From the NCBI GenBank assembly GCA_002381185.1, contig DFOA01000017.1:186209-250208 (forward strand): a stretch of 64,000 bases of DNA, read 5' to 3'. Numbering within the stretch: position 1 is the first letter of the stretch; every line of letters begins with the position of its first letter. This DNA comes from Firmicutes bacterium UBA3553. Lineage in GTDB: Bacteria; Bacillota; Clostridia; Tissierellales; Sedimentibacteraceae. Below are positions 42,786 to 50,816 of this stretch, one piece after another. Made by a program: the position numbers and the translations under genes. Under the pieces are notes generated by a model. The model ran no database searches. It saw only the letters and a program-made list of their open reading frames with translations, and had not been told where the DNA came from.

Positions 42786-43300
42786 TTCTCGCACCTCCCA
42801 ATGCTTTCTTTTTCAGATTTATCGCTTTTGCAGGATGCATGCTTTATGGAACAGTTCTTATCCACAGAAGCACTGTCCGCAACCGCGTCAAACAAACCTA
42901 TTATTTTTTCTATTGTCTCATTGTCCAGAGTGTCAATGTAAGATTCAATTCTGTCTTTAATTTCCTCATAATGATGATCGTACCCGTCGCATGCTTTTTC
43001 GCCCCTTTCTGTAAGCCTGTAATATACCTCTTTTTTGTTTCCCGGGGTACGGTAGGGTTCCAGGTATCCCTTACCCTCCAGTTTCTTAGCAAGCTGGGTT
43101 ACGGCACCATTTGTCATGCCCAGATATTGGGATAAGTCTCCTGCTTTTGAATTTTCATTACGTTGAACACACTTTAAAAGGCTTATGTCCGAATATGTGA
43201 GCTTATGTTCTGTTCCGTAGTTTTTTGCGATTTTTGATTCGCAGGTTATGATGTTTATAGCCTGATACAGTTTTTCAATCAGAGATTGCTCTTGATGCAT
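42767..43300 (-). CDS. MarR-family regulator with a four-cysteine C-terminal tail, leader of suf
   Basis: A 177-residue MarR-type winged-helix protein (helices about 35-70, recognition region MTNGAVTQLAKKLEGKGYLE, wing TPGNKKEVYYRLTERG). Beyond the normal MarR end it has a hydrophilic tail with Cys150, Cys157, Cys170 and Cys173 (C-x6-C-x12-C-x2-C), a plausible Fe-S or metal site. It is the first gene of the suf operon and overlaps sufC. Three near-identical palindromes flank its promoter, so it probably represses suf and itself when clusters are sufficient. It is analogous in logic, not in family, to IscR or cyanobacterial SufR. The sensing role is inference. Confidence 0.87.
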   Translation of the reverse strand: MHQEQSLIEKLYQAINIITCESKIAKNYGTEHKLTYSDISLLKCVQRNENSKAGDLSQYLGMTNGAVTQLAKKLEGKGYLEPYRTPGNKKEVYYRLTERGEKACDGYDHHYEEIKDRIESYIDTLDNETIEKIIGLFDAVADSASVDKNCSIKHASCKSDKSEKESIGRCEKCKRIY

Positions 43301-43326
43301 TTAACCACCTCATCGACAATAATATT

Positions 43327-43341
43327 TTTTAGTATCTAAAA
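43327..43341. promoter_or_regulatory. Operator A for the suf MarR regulator
   Basis: TTTTAGTATCTAAAA, 6-bp perfect arms around TAT, immediately downstream of the minus-strand -10 and so over the transcription start. Confidence 0.6.
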
Positions 43342-43344
43342 TAT

Positions 43345-43372
43345 ATTATATAGTGTTTAAACGAAAAAGCAA
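43345..43372 (-). promoter_or_regulatory. Promoter of the marR-sufCBDSU operon
   Basis: On the minus strand TTGCTT (43372-43367), 16 bp, TATAAT (43350-43345), followed by operator A and the ATG at 43300. Confidence 0.65.
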
Positions 43373-43376
43373 GATA

Positions 43377-43391
43377 TTTTAGTTACTAAAA
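43377..43391. promoter_or_regulatory. Operator B for the suf MarR regulator
   Basis: TTTTAGTTACTAAAA, 7-bp perfect arms around one base, just upstream of the -35. Confidence 0.62.
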
Positions 43392-43398
43392 CAAAAAT

Positions 43399-43413
43399 TT
43401 TTAGTTACTAAAA
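43399..43413. promoter_or_regulatory. Operator C for the suf MarR regulator
   Basis: An exact second copy of TTTTAGTTACTAAAA, 22 bp from operator B (two helical turns). Confidence 0.62.
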
Positions 43414-43470
43414 TATTATTTACAGTTAAAAATCAGTTAAATAATTATAAAAAATATTTTCAAAAAACTG

Positions 43471-43499
43471 TTGCATTTTTGATGTGACTATAATATAAT
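43471..43499 (+). promoter_or_regulatory. Sigma-A promoter of cysK-cysE
   Basis: TTGCAT (43471-43476), 17 bp, TATAAT (43494-43499), just before the T-box leader. Confidence 0.7.
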
Positions 43500-43514
43500 A
43501 AGTAAAAAATATAC

Positions 43515-43783
43515 CCAACTAAATTAGTAGGAAATACAGTGAAGAAGGAAAGTAGTATATATTGAATTTTTAGAGAGAGCATCTCTAGGCTGAAAGGATG
43601 CTTATTGGATATGTATATGAAGTGCCCTTTGGAGTACAGCACCGAAAGAGTTAAAAGTAGGCTGCTGCGGAGCATATCCGTTATCGTATAATAGCATGAT
43701 GGTGCTAGCAAAGGTGGGCAGAATATGCCAAAAAGAGTGGAACCGCGGATATTACTCCGTCTCTGTATAGAGGCGGAGTTTTT
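43515..43783 (+). ncRNA. T-box riboswitch, cysteine-specific by its specifier
   Basis: A leader with the T-box sequence GTGGAACCGCGG (43737-43748), a preceding stem I region (GAAGTGCCCTTTGGAGTA) and a terminator. The specifier codon is read as TGC (43623-43625, Cys), and the bulge UGGA (43738-43741) pairs with a discriminator U, as in tRNA-Cys. Uncharged tRNA-Cys would stabilise the antiterminator and turn on cysK-cysE. Confidence 0.88.
43754..43783 (+). terminator. T-box terminator
   Basis: Stem ACTCCGTCTC / GAGGCGGAGT (43754-43763 with 43770-43779, one G-U pair) then TTTTT; competes with the antiterminator that contains the T-box sequence. Confidence 0.82.
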
Positions 43784-43896
43784 GTATGCCCTAACCCCAT
43801 TTTCAGAGTGTTTTTTCTGAAAATGGTTGGTAGGTCAACCACAACGAATTCCCAAATTATGTGAGCGGCAGCGAGCAAGTAATTTGGTGAATGAGA
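43784..43896 (+). repeat. Dispersed repeat, copy 1 (after the T-box terminator)
   Basis: It begins GTATGCCCTA directly after the terminator Ts. It has a hairpin CCATTTTCAGA...TGAAAATGG, the core GGTAGGTCAACC, and a second hairpin CAAATTA...TAATTTG enclosing GAGCGGCAGCGAG. Closely similar to 57758-57871 (opposite strand) and partly to 58659-58725. Past its end is TTCCCTAACGGTTAGGGAA (43905-43923), which repeats the starting CCCTAAC in inverted form. Confidence 0.75.
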
Positions 43897-43988
43897 CTGT
43901 GATATTCCCTAACGGTTAGGGAAAAAATCTGCATGCATTAGCTATTAAAAATATTTTCTAGTTTAGGGGTTCAAAAGGATGGGATGAT

Positions 43989-44882
43989 ATGAGCAACTTT
44001 ACAACATTAAACTTAATCGGAAATACGCCTATAGTACAATTGCCGGGAGAAAATATTTTTATTAAAATGGAAAAATTTAATCCGGGAGGGAGCATCAAGG
44101 ACAGGACTGCATTAGGGATGATTCTGGATGCTGAAAACAAAGGATATTTAAAAAAGAACAGCATAATTGTCGAACCGACCAGCGGAAATACAGGCATAGG
44201 CCTCGCACTGATTGGGAGACTTAAGGGATATAAAGTTATTATAACAATGCCTGAATCAATGAGCGCAGAAAGAAGAACTATAATATCCTCTTACGGAGCT
44301 ACATTGATTTTAACGGAAGCTCAAAAAGGAATGGCGGGAGCAATCGAGCGGGCAAATGAAATCTTAAAGGAAGACAAAAAGAATTTCATGCCTGACCAAT
44401 TTAACAATCCTGCTAATACAAAGTTTCATTATGAAACGACGGCACAGGAAATAATTTATCAATTAAATGATTTAGATATATTTACAGCAGGCGTCGGAAC
44501 AGGCGGAACGCTTGTGGGTGTGGCAAAAAGATTAAAGGAATACAATAATAAAATTACAGTGGCAGGAGCAGAGCCTGCAAAATCAGCGGTATTATCCGGG
44601 GGAAACTCGTCACCTCATAAAATACAAGGTATTGGTGCTGGATTTATCCCAGGGATTTACAGCGGTGAAAATGTAGATGAAATACTGACAGTCACCGATG
44701 AGGAAGCAATTGATACGGCTGTTGAAGTATCAGCAAAAACAGGCATTCTAGTAGGCATTTCCACAGGAGCTAACGTGGCTGCAGCAAGAAAGCTGGCTGA
44801 AAAATATGGAAGCAATAAAAAAATACTGACCATATCACCGGACGGCGGAGAAAAATATATGTCAATGGTTAAATATTATTAG
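43989..44882 (+). CDS. cysK: Cysteine synthase (O-acetylserine sulfhydrylase)
   Basis: A 297-residue PLP enzyme forming cysteine from O-acetylserine and sulfide. PLP lysine in NPGGSIKDRTA near 38; the substrate loop PTSGNTG near 66; the phosphate-binding GVGTGGTL near 170; serine in ISPDGGEKY near the end. CysK and CysM are hard to separate, but pairing with cysE and a Cys T-box supports de novo cysteine synthesis. It starts about 90 bp downstream of dispersed repeat copy 1 and is 14 bp before cysE. Confidence 0.94.
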   Translation: MSNFTTLNLIGNTPIVQLPGENIFIKMEKFNPGGSIKDRTALGMILDAENKGYLKKNSIIVEPTSGNTGIGLALIGRLKGYKVIITMPESMSAERRTIISSYGATLILTEAQKGMAGAIERANEILKEDKKNFMPDQFNNPANTKFHYETTAQEIIYQLNDLDIFTAGVGTGGTLVGVAKRLKEYNNKITVAGAEPAKSAVLSGGNSSPHKIQGIGAGFIPGIYSGENVDEILTVTDEEAIDTAVEVSAKTGILVGISTGANVAAARKLAEKYGSNKKILTISPDGGEKYMSMVKYY

Positions 44883-44896
44883 AAAGGTATGATGGT

Positions 44897-45454
44897 ATGA
44901 TAAAATTCATTAAATCAATAATTGAAGATATAGATTCGGTATTTGACAGAGATCCCGCCGCAAGAAACAGAATTGAGGTATTTTTACTGTACCCTCACAT
45001 TAAAGCTTTAATAACTTACAAAATTTCTCACAATTTGTATTTGAAAAAAAGATTTTTTCTGGCTAGATGGGTTTCAAATATCGGAAGGCATATGACAGGA
45101 ATTGAAATTCACCCCGGAGCCACAATAGGCAAAGGACTTTTCATTGACCATGGCATGGGCGTAGTTATAGGAGAGACAGCAGTTGTGGGAAACAACGTAA
45201 CCATGTTCCACGGTGCAACATTGGGCGGAACAGGAAATGAAAAGGGAAAGAGACATCCAACTGTAGGCGATAATGTAACAATAGGAAGCTCTGCGAAAAT
45301 ACTCGGCAACATATATATAGCATCAGGCACAAGAGTCGGAGCAAATGCCGTGGTACTTCGTGACACCAGTCCTAATTCAACCTTAGTCGGAATTCCTGCA
45401 AGAGAAATAAAAAAAGGAAGCAAAATAATATCTTTAAATGAATACGCAATATAA
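44897..45454 (+). CDS. cysE: Serine O-acetyltransferase
   Basis: A 185-residue CysE with the left-handed beta-helix hexapeptide repeats: GIEIHPGATIGKGLFIDHGMGVVIGETAVVG, then GATLGGTG and GRRHPTVGDNVTIGSSAKILGN-type repeats. Catalytic His-Asp region in FIDHGMG. It acetylates serine with acetyl-CoA, feeding CysK, and probably forms the cysteine synthase complex. The compact N-terminal domain is the short Firmicute form. Last gene of the T-box operon. Confidence 0.95.
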   Translation: MIKFIKSIIEDIDSVFDRDPAARNRIEVFLLYPHIKALITYKISHNLYLKKRFFLARWVSNIGRHMTGIEIHPGATIGKGLFIDHGMGVVIGETAVVGNNVTMFHGATLGGTGNEKGKRHPTVGDNVTIGSSAKILGNIYIASGTRVGANAVVLRDTSPNSTLVGIPAREIKKGSKIISLNEYAI

Positions 45455-45473
45455 AAGGGGCTAAGCCCCTTTT
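45453..45473. terminator. Terminator between cysE and the GerMN lipoprotein gene
   Basis: AAAAGGGGC-TAA-GCCCCTTTT, a perfect 9-bp GC-rich stem with A and T tracts on both sides, usable from both strands. Confidence 0.85.
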
Positions 45474-45474
45474 A

Positions 45475-46503
45475 CTATTCAGCCGTCTTTATGTTGCTGT
45501 AATCAGCAGTAAGAGGTTCGCCTTCTTCAAGCAGTATATGACCGGATTCGTAGGGACCTCCGTCAATAGTAAGAAAAATATTTTGCACACCGTAATATGT
45601 ACCCAGTGTATTTGCCACGCTTTGCAGAATCAAACCTTCAAATGCTGCTCCGGCGTTCATTTCTGTTATAAATTCCTTTGACAAGTCCACATGTGCGCTG
45701 TTTTCTTTTTCATTAAAATAAAGTTCGTTTATTTTAGTATTTTTGCTTAGCATTTCATAAAAGGATAAATCCTTTACCATCTGTTCGATTACGTCCTTTG
45801 GCTCATCATTGGTGTTGAAGGATACCTGTACATCAACAGTGTTTAAATTAATTCCATCAATGTCCGGATAGAACAAGGTTACAGTTTGAACTAAAGGAAC
45901 ATTGTTTTCAATATCAGCCAATGTTGAAGAAACTTCATAACCTTCTCCTTTGGTTATTGATTTAACCAGACCTTTATCTTTTGCATAATATTCGATTGTT
46001 GTTCCCTGGCTGTTTTCCGTGGTAACTTCAATAGTTTCAAAATTACCTTGAGGTGTAACCACCTCTTTAGAAATGCCTGTAATGGTGGTTGTGGAATTTT
46101 CGTCTGAAGACCAGCTGTTTTCTTCTTTCAGAGGTTCTTTCAAAAGTACTTTGCCGCCTGTATATTCATCATCTGTAAAGTTTTCCCTGAAGTAAGTTTC
46201 TGCTCTGGAAAAAAGCTCAGTCAATTGACCGTTGTTTATTTCGAGAACCCTAACTATTTCAGAAGCACCATTGTTGGTTCGCGTTTGAATCCTATTATCT
46301 GTAACGTAGTCTATGTACACTGTATAAGATGCAAATTCATTTCCTTCACCGGTATAAGTATATTTAGCATTTTCGGTTAATGGAAAAAAATCTTCTATTT
46401 TCAATGTATTAGGAATATTATTAGGTTCTCCGTCAACATTACCCTTATTGCATGCAGCTAAAAGTAATGCTGAAATTAACATTATAGAAAGTAATTTTCT
46501 CAT
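45475..46503 (-). CDS. Lipoprotein with C-terminal GerMN domain
   Basis: A 342-residue surface lipoprotein: signal ending ALLLAAC (Cys18). The middle (about 25-200) is a beta-rich region starting DFFPLTENAKYTYTGEG, a pattern of clostridial envelope lipoproteins. The C-terminal part (about 215-320) fits the GerMN fold: VTLFYPDIDGINLN, VDLSKEFITEMNAGAAFEGLILQSVANTL and NIFLTIDGG. GerMN domains occur in sporulation/germination and cell-wall proteins. The start at 46503 is 6 bp from AGGAG; the ATG at 46509 touches it. Function unknown. Confidence 0.82.
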   Translation of the reverse strand: MRKLLSIMLISALLLAACNKGNVDGEPNNIPNTLKIEDFFPLTENAKYTYTGEGNEFASYTVYIDYVTDNRIQTRTNNGASEIVRVLEINNGQLTELFSRAETYFRENFTDDEYTGGKVLLKEPLKEENSWSSDENSTTTITGISKEVVTPQGNFETIEVTTENSQGTTIEYYAKDKGLVKSITKGEGYEVSSTLADIENNVPLVQTVTLFYPDIDGINLNTVDVQVSFNTNDEPKDVIEQMVKDLSFYEMLSKNTKINELYFNEKENSAHVDLSKEFITEMNAGAAFEGLILQSVANTLGTYYGVQNIFLTIDGGPYESGHILLEEGEPLTADYSNIKTAE

Positions 46504-46567
46504 ATACATCTCCTTATTATATATTTTTTTGTATTATACCCAAAAATAAAATATATAAAATAAGAAT

Positions 46568-47227
46568 TCAGCTTATTGGAATAATTGCATAGTTATCATG
46601 ATAAATCACGTCGTTGGATTTAAATTCAACCGGATTTTTAAACAGAGGTCCGTCGAATGCAAATGTGTGGTATTCTCCGTTTTCCCCACAGATATCTGCC
46701 CCGAAGCTTTCAATATCTTCTGCAATCTTCTTAGTCAGAATTTTTCCGGCAAAGTGTTCAGAAAGCCTTGATGTATCAACGACAGTAATTATAGTCTTAA
46801 ATCCCGATTCTATAAATTCATGGACCAGGCTTTTACGTGATTCCTTCCAAAGAGGAAAATAAGCTTCAATTCCTGCTGCTATGCATCTGTCAGTACACCA
46901 CTTCAAGTGTTCTTCCAAATCTATGTCGCCGAAGACGCAGACTTCTGCTCCTTTTTCCCTGGCGGATTTGAGGTGACTTTCAAAATTTTCCTTATATTTT
47001 TCACCGGAAGTTTCTAAAAGGGTTATGGGAATTCCAAGTTCCTCAGATATTCTGTTCAGGAGCGGTCCGGGTATGCCGTGAAACCAAGACTGTTTCCTGT
47101 CAGTGTTGTATGTGGTAAACAGTTCAACAGGCTCCATTCCCTGTTGAACAGCTCTGTAAACCGCTAATGTGCTGTCCTTGCCGCCGCTGTAGGAAGCGAT
47201 AAATTTTTTCCCTTTTAATGTTTTCAT
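46568..47227 (-). CDS. DUF71/COG2102 ATP pyrophosphatase in the btu operon
   Basis: A 219-residue PP-loop protein: SYSGGKDSTLAVYRA near 13-27, FGDIDLEEHLKWCTD near 105, and the C-terminal GENGEYHTFAFDGPLF, the diphthine-ammonia ligase family mark. Bacteria lack diphthamide; a DUF71 subgroup linked to cobalamin transport genes has been predicted in the literature to act in B12 salvage, probably on a corrinoid side-chain amide. Its place as the fourth gene behind btuF-btuC-btuD and a cobalamin riboswitch fits that exactly. The start at 47227 has GGTGA upstream; ATG 47242 overlaps the btuD stop but has no site. Confidence 0.85.
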   Translation of the reverse strand: MKTLKGKKFIASYSGGKDSTLAVYRAVQQGMEPVELFTTYNTDRKQSWFHGIPGPLLNRISEELGIPITLLETSGEKYKENFESHLKSAREKGAEVCVFGDIDLEEHLKWCTDRCIAAGIEAYFPLWKESRKSLVHEFIESGFKTIITVVDTSRLSEHFAGKILTKKIAEDIESFGADICGENGEYHTFAFDGPLFKNPVEFKSNDVIYHDNYAIIPIS

Positions 47228-47238
47228 GTTATCACCCG

Positions 47239-48036
47239 TCATCTGATTTTACGGAGCTTAACAGGCCTATTGCCAAAGCTTTCCCAATGTTTCAGGGAAT
47301 CAACCATATAGCCTGCTACATCCATATCGTACACTTCATTTATTACTTCAGAAGAAACAATATCCTCTGTCTTGCCGTAGGCGGCAATATTTCCCTTATC
47401 AAGCAGCAATACGTTGTCTGCCAATTTCATGGCTAAATTTAAGTCATGTAAAACTCCTATCACTGCATGACCTTCTTGCTTAGACCAACCTTTAAGAAAG
47501 TCAATCAACTCAGCCTGGTTTTTTAAATCCAGGTGGTTTGTGGGCTCATCAAGGAGTATAATGCTCGGCTCCTGTGCTAATGTTCTTGCCAGATAGACTC
47601 TTTGAAGCTGTCCTCCTGACAGTGTGCTTATTTGCTTATTTTTCAGGCTTAATAAATCAACAGCCTTTAAGCATTTGTCGGCATATTCCTTATCTTTGTC
47701 AGAGGGTTCCTTAAAGGTCCTGCCTTTCATGTGAAGATAACGTCCTAGAAGCACGGTTTCATAAACGGTATATGAAAAATATATGGTGGATATCTGGCTC
47801 ATAACAGCAATTTTTTTGGCAACATCTGTTCTTTTCATTGATGAAAGATTTAAATTGTCTATTTTAATGATTCCTTTATGAGGGATGATGCCTGCTATTG
47901 TTTTTATAAGTGTTGTTTTTCCGCATCCATTGGGACCTAAAATGCACAGATTTTCACCTTCACTGACACTTAAGTTTATATTTGATATAACATCATAACC
48001 GTTATAGCCTGAAGATACATTTTTTAAAGTAAGCAT
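47239..48036 (-). CDS. btuD: Corrinoid ABC transporter ATP-binding protein, BtuD-like
   Basis: A 265-residue ABC ATPase of the iron-siderophore/B12 family. Walker A GPNGCGKTT near 35, Q-loop VMSQISTIYFSY, signature TLSGGQLQRVYLAR, Walker B IILLDEPTNHLD, H-loop VLHDLN. It starts on the base after the permease stop (TAAATG), so translation is coupled. Control by a cobalamin riboswitch upstream of btuF makes corrinoids the most likely cargo. Confidence 0.9.
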   Translation of the reverse strand: MLTLKNVSSGYNGYDVISNINLSVSEGENLCILGPNGCGKTTLIKTIAGIIPHKGIIKIDNLNLSSMKRTDVAKKIAVMSQISTIYFSYTVYETVLLGRYLHMKGRTFKEPSDKDKEYADKCLKAVDLLSLKNKQISTLSGGQLQRVYLARTLAQEPSIILLDEPTNHLDLKNQAELIDFLKGWSKQEGHAVIGVLHDLNLAMKLADNVLLLDKGNIAAYGKTEDIVSSEVINEVYDMDVAGYMVDSLKHWESFGNRPVKLRKIR

Positions 48037-49059
48037 TTATAGCTCCTTTCTTTTGGAAAAATACACATAAGCAAAGAATGGGGCACCTACTAATGCCGTT
48101 ATGGCCCCCACAGGCAGTTCTGAAGGTGATATGATTGTCCGTGCAATTAAATCGCATATTACCATGAATGAACCGCCAAAAAGCATTGACATCGGTAGTA
48201 CAATTTTATGTGATGAACCAAAAATTTTTCTTACAATATGCGGTGCAATCAGGTCAATAAACCCTATTACACCTACAAAAGAAATGGCGCTTCCCGTAAG
48301 TGCCGCAGATAGGCCAAGCAACAGCCATTTTATTTTGTAAACATCAACGCCCATTGTAAATGCCTGTTCTTCTCCAAATGTCATTAAGTCCATTTCTTTG
48401 GAATAATATCTGATAACTACCACACCCGTCAAAACAATGGGAAACAGGACAAACACACTTAACCAGTCCTTTAAAGCAAAGGAGCCCATCTGCCAGAATG
48501 TAAGCTGTTTCACATGCTCTCCTGCCATGGAAGTGACTAAGGTCAATATTCCGTTTACAAATAAGGAAAAAACCATCCCCACTAAAATAATGGTGTTATT
48601 TTCTAGATTTTTATCCATTTTGGAAGCAAATTTAACTGCAGCAAAGACTGTTAAAAGTCCGCATGCCAGGCCTGCAGCAGGAAGGGTGAACATTCCTAAA
48701 AGGGGAATGGTGAACCCAGTTACTATTACTAAAGCTGCACCCAATGAGGCACCTGACGATACTCCAAGGGTGTAGGATGATGCAAGGGGGTTTTTTAAAA
48801 CAGACTGCATGACAGTTCCGCTTACAGCCAGTGCACCGCCGACTAAAAATGCCAGCAAAGCTCTCGGAAGTCTCAAATTCCATACAATAGATATGGAAAC
48901 ACTTGATATGTCCGGGGATAATGCTGTTGAAAACAGCTTATTTGAAATTATGTCTGCAATATCACCAAATGGTACGTAAATACTGCCTAAAGCTATACCT
49001 GTCAATAAAATAAATATACAAATTACAGAACATACTATTATCTTTATTTCAGTTTTCAT
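48037..49059 (-). CDS. btuC: Corrinoid ABC transporter permease, BtuC-like (FecCD)
   Basis: A 340-residue FecCD permease with about 10 helices. Signatures: WNLRLPRALLAFLVGGALAVSGTVMQSVLKNPLASSYTLGVSSGA near 60-105, and IGFIDLIAPHIVRKIFGSSHK near 265-285 (the coupling helix to the ATPase). Its start overlaps the btuF stop (ATGA). It forms a homodimeric pore with BtuD. Confidence 0.92.
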   Translation of the reverse strand: MKTEIKIIVCSVICIFILLTGIALGSIYVPFGDIADIISNKLFSTALSPDISSVSISIVWNLRLPRALLAFLVGGALAVSGTVMQSVLKNPLASSYTLGVSSGASLGAALVIVTGFTIPLLGMFTLPAAGLACGLLTVFAAVKFASKMDKNLENNTIILVGMVFSLFVNGILTLVTSMAGEHVKQLTFWQMGSFALKDWLSVFVLFPIVLTGVVVIRYYSKEMDLMTFGEEQAFTMGVDVYKIKWLLLGLSAALTGSAISFVGVIGFIDLIAPHIVRKIFGSSHKIVLPMSMLFGGSFMVICDLIARTIISPSELPVGAITALVGAPFFAYVYFSKRKEL

Positions 49060-50027
49060 TTCGTATATACATCCGGATATATAGCCTCAGCCATTTGATC
49101 TAATGCTTTAACAATATGATGGTTTGACAATGAGCTTGCATTATTGTCAATATAGTATACGTCATTATTTTTTATGGCAGTCACATTTTCCCAGCCTGTG
49201 CGGTTTTTAATTTCATCCACTGCATTTTCAATGTAATTGACATTTGTAAGTATTATGTCAGGGTTTGCAGCCACTATTACTTCATCTGATACTGAAATCC
49301 ATTTTTCCTGTTCTGCCAATATGTTTTCAGCTCCTAATAATTCAATCATTTCATTTAAGAATACACCGCTTCCGAAGCTGTAAAGATTAGGCGCTCCGGC
49401 AATTTCAAAGTAAACTGTTTTTTTATCTTCAATAGTTGAACCTATTTCTTTAAATTCGTCTATTTTTGTTTTCATCGTGTCTACAAGTTCATGACCCTTG
49501 CCGCTTACCTGTAGAGAGTCTGCTATAAACACTATGTCTTTATAAATTCCTTCGATGCTGTCACTTGCTGGTATGTATGCTACTGTAATACCCAGATCTT
49601 TAATCGGCTTAAAGGGGTCATTACCGTCGCTTAAGCTCATACCTGTTGCATATATTATGTCCGGCTCCAACGCAACAAGCTGTTCTACATCAGGATTCAT
49701 GATATCAAAATATGGGATGTTTTCAGGAATTCCTTCTATACCCCCTGAATACTTGTCTACTGCCACAAGCTTATCACCGAAACCTAAATCCACAATCATT
49801 TCCGTGTTAGAAGGGGATATAGATATTATTTTGTTAATTTCGGATGGTATTGTTATTTTGTTGCCTGCCCTGTCCTCAGCAGGAAGCTGCGCCGTATCTT
49901 GTTGATTTTGTTCAACTTCTTGATTTGGCTGTTCTATTGGTTGCGGTTGTTTTTGTTCACCTGCACATGCTGCAAGAACTGTCATAATAATTAACATAAT
50001 GGTTATTAAAGTAAACTTTCTTCTCAT
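49056..50027 (-). CDS. btuF: Corrinoid-binding lipoprotein, BtuF-like
   Basis: A 323-residue type III periplasmic-binding lipoprotein with signal ending MTVLAAC (Cys21) and a Gln/Glu-rich linker (about 22-50). DRAGNKITIP, RIISISPSNTEMI-type motif and VEQLVALEPDIIYATG are typical of the BtuF/FhuD group. First gene after the cobalamin riboswitch at 50165-50385. It delivers ligand to BtuCD at the outer face of the membrane. Vitamin B12 or other corrinoids are the likely ligands because of the riboswitch. Confidence 0.9.
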   Translation of the reverse strand: MRRKFTLITIMLIIMTVLAACAGEQKQPQPIEQPNQEVEQNQQDTAQLPAEDRAGNKITIPSEINKIISISPSNTEMIVDLGFGDKLVAVDKYSGGIEGIPENIPYFDIMNPDVEQLVALEPDIIYATGMSLSDGNDPFKPIKDLGITVAYIPASDSIEGIYKDIVFIADSLQVSGKGHELVDTMKTKIDEFKEIGSTIEDKKTVYFEIAGAPNLYSFGSGVFLNEMIELLGAENILAEQEKWISVSDEVIVAANPDIILTNVNYIENAVDEIKNRTGWENVTAIKNNDVYYIDNNASSLSNHHIVKALDQMAEAIYPDVYTK

Positions 50028-50089
50028 TTCTTATTCCTCCGGTTATAAATAATATGCTAAAACTGAGCCAGGGCACATCTTAATAACAT

Positions 50090-50118
50090 AAAAAAACGTC
50101 CCGATAAAATCGAAACGT
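50090..50118 (-). terminator. Expression-platform terminator of the btu riboswitch
   Basis: On the minus strand a 9-bp stem ACGTTTCGA / TCGGGACGT (two G-U pairs), loop TTTTA, then seven Ts, between the aptamer and btuF. Confidence 0.75.
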
Positions 50119-50164
50119 AAAGCCCACAAATTGCTTTGAATATGTATTCAAATTTTTCAATTCA

Positions 50165-50385
50165 GCTATAGCCCTTTTCTCCTGAAAAGCATAGCATTTG
50201 CGGTGTTTACGCAAATAATACTGGCAGGTTTTCCGACTCAGAGGTCACAGCAGATTTTTAACCTTCCCGGGGTTTCCAGTGGTTGGCATAGCCTTAAAAA
50301 TCGCTCTCTCATTACGGCAGCAGGACTGTTTGGGATTTTAACCCAATTCCCTATTATCGCATTAGCGCACCAATATCAAGAAATT
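50165..50385 (-). ncRNA. Cobalamin riboswitch (btuFCD-DUF71 operon)
   Basis: The minus strand shows the B12-box form AGTCGGAAAACCTGCCAGTA (near 50222-50241), the GGGAAG-type block, CCACTGG and GGGTTAAAATCCC elements in the right order. Binding of adenosylcobalamin should favour the terminator at 50090-50118. Confidence 0.9.
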
Positions 50386-50398
50386 TTCAATTAACTAG

Positions 50399-50427
50399 AG
50401 TATAGTATATAATTTTTCAGTTGTCAA
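50399..50427 (-). promoter_or_regulatory. Sigma-A promoter of the btu riboswitch transcript
   Basis: On the minus strand TTGACA (50427-50422), 17 bp, TATACT (50404-50399). Confidence 0.75.
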
Positions 50428-50816
50428 TAAAATAAGGCTTTTAAACACGACGAAAGCATGAGTACAGTCTCTGATGCACAATATGAGAACCGGGTACGGC
50501 ACTTCTACATATCCGGTACTCCGGTAAAATGCTGTAACAATGGCTGTACTGCTGAATACAATAATAGTACAATATATTTCATTAAACGGGAATTTGTACG
50601 GAAGGATAAAATTGTATAATTCACACGATTTTATACAATTTTTCGAAAATTATTTCTTGAAAAAACATGAAATTTAGTTAAACATATTGCCAAAGCTCTT
50701 AAAAAACTTTTTTCAGGAATTTAGATTTCGTTGGAATTATCACATTTGTTAAAAGCAGAAACCTTCGATAATAATTATGCAGAATTTATGTATATATGTA
50801 TATAGGAATGATGTCT
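50428..50816. other. Gene-free stretch between the btu promoter and the LytTR pair
   Basis: It contains a perfect 12-bp hairpin (50608-50619 with 50631-50642) followed by TTT, which looks like a terminator with no gene in front of it, and a weak promoter TTGTTA-17-TAATAA (50746-50774) for the LytTR genes. A short untranslated RNA ending at the hairpin is possible. No ORF of note. Confidence 0.4.

Noticed and set aside
43460..43711. 83-codon minus-strand frame upstream of cysK
   Set aside because: Antisense to the T-box leader and its promoter; no start signal.
50203..50394. 63-codon open frame on the plus strand before the LytTR genes
   Set aside because: It is antisense to the btu cobalamin riboswitch; no ribosome site.
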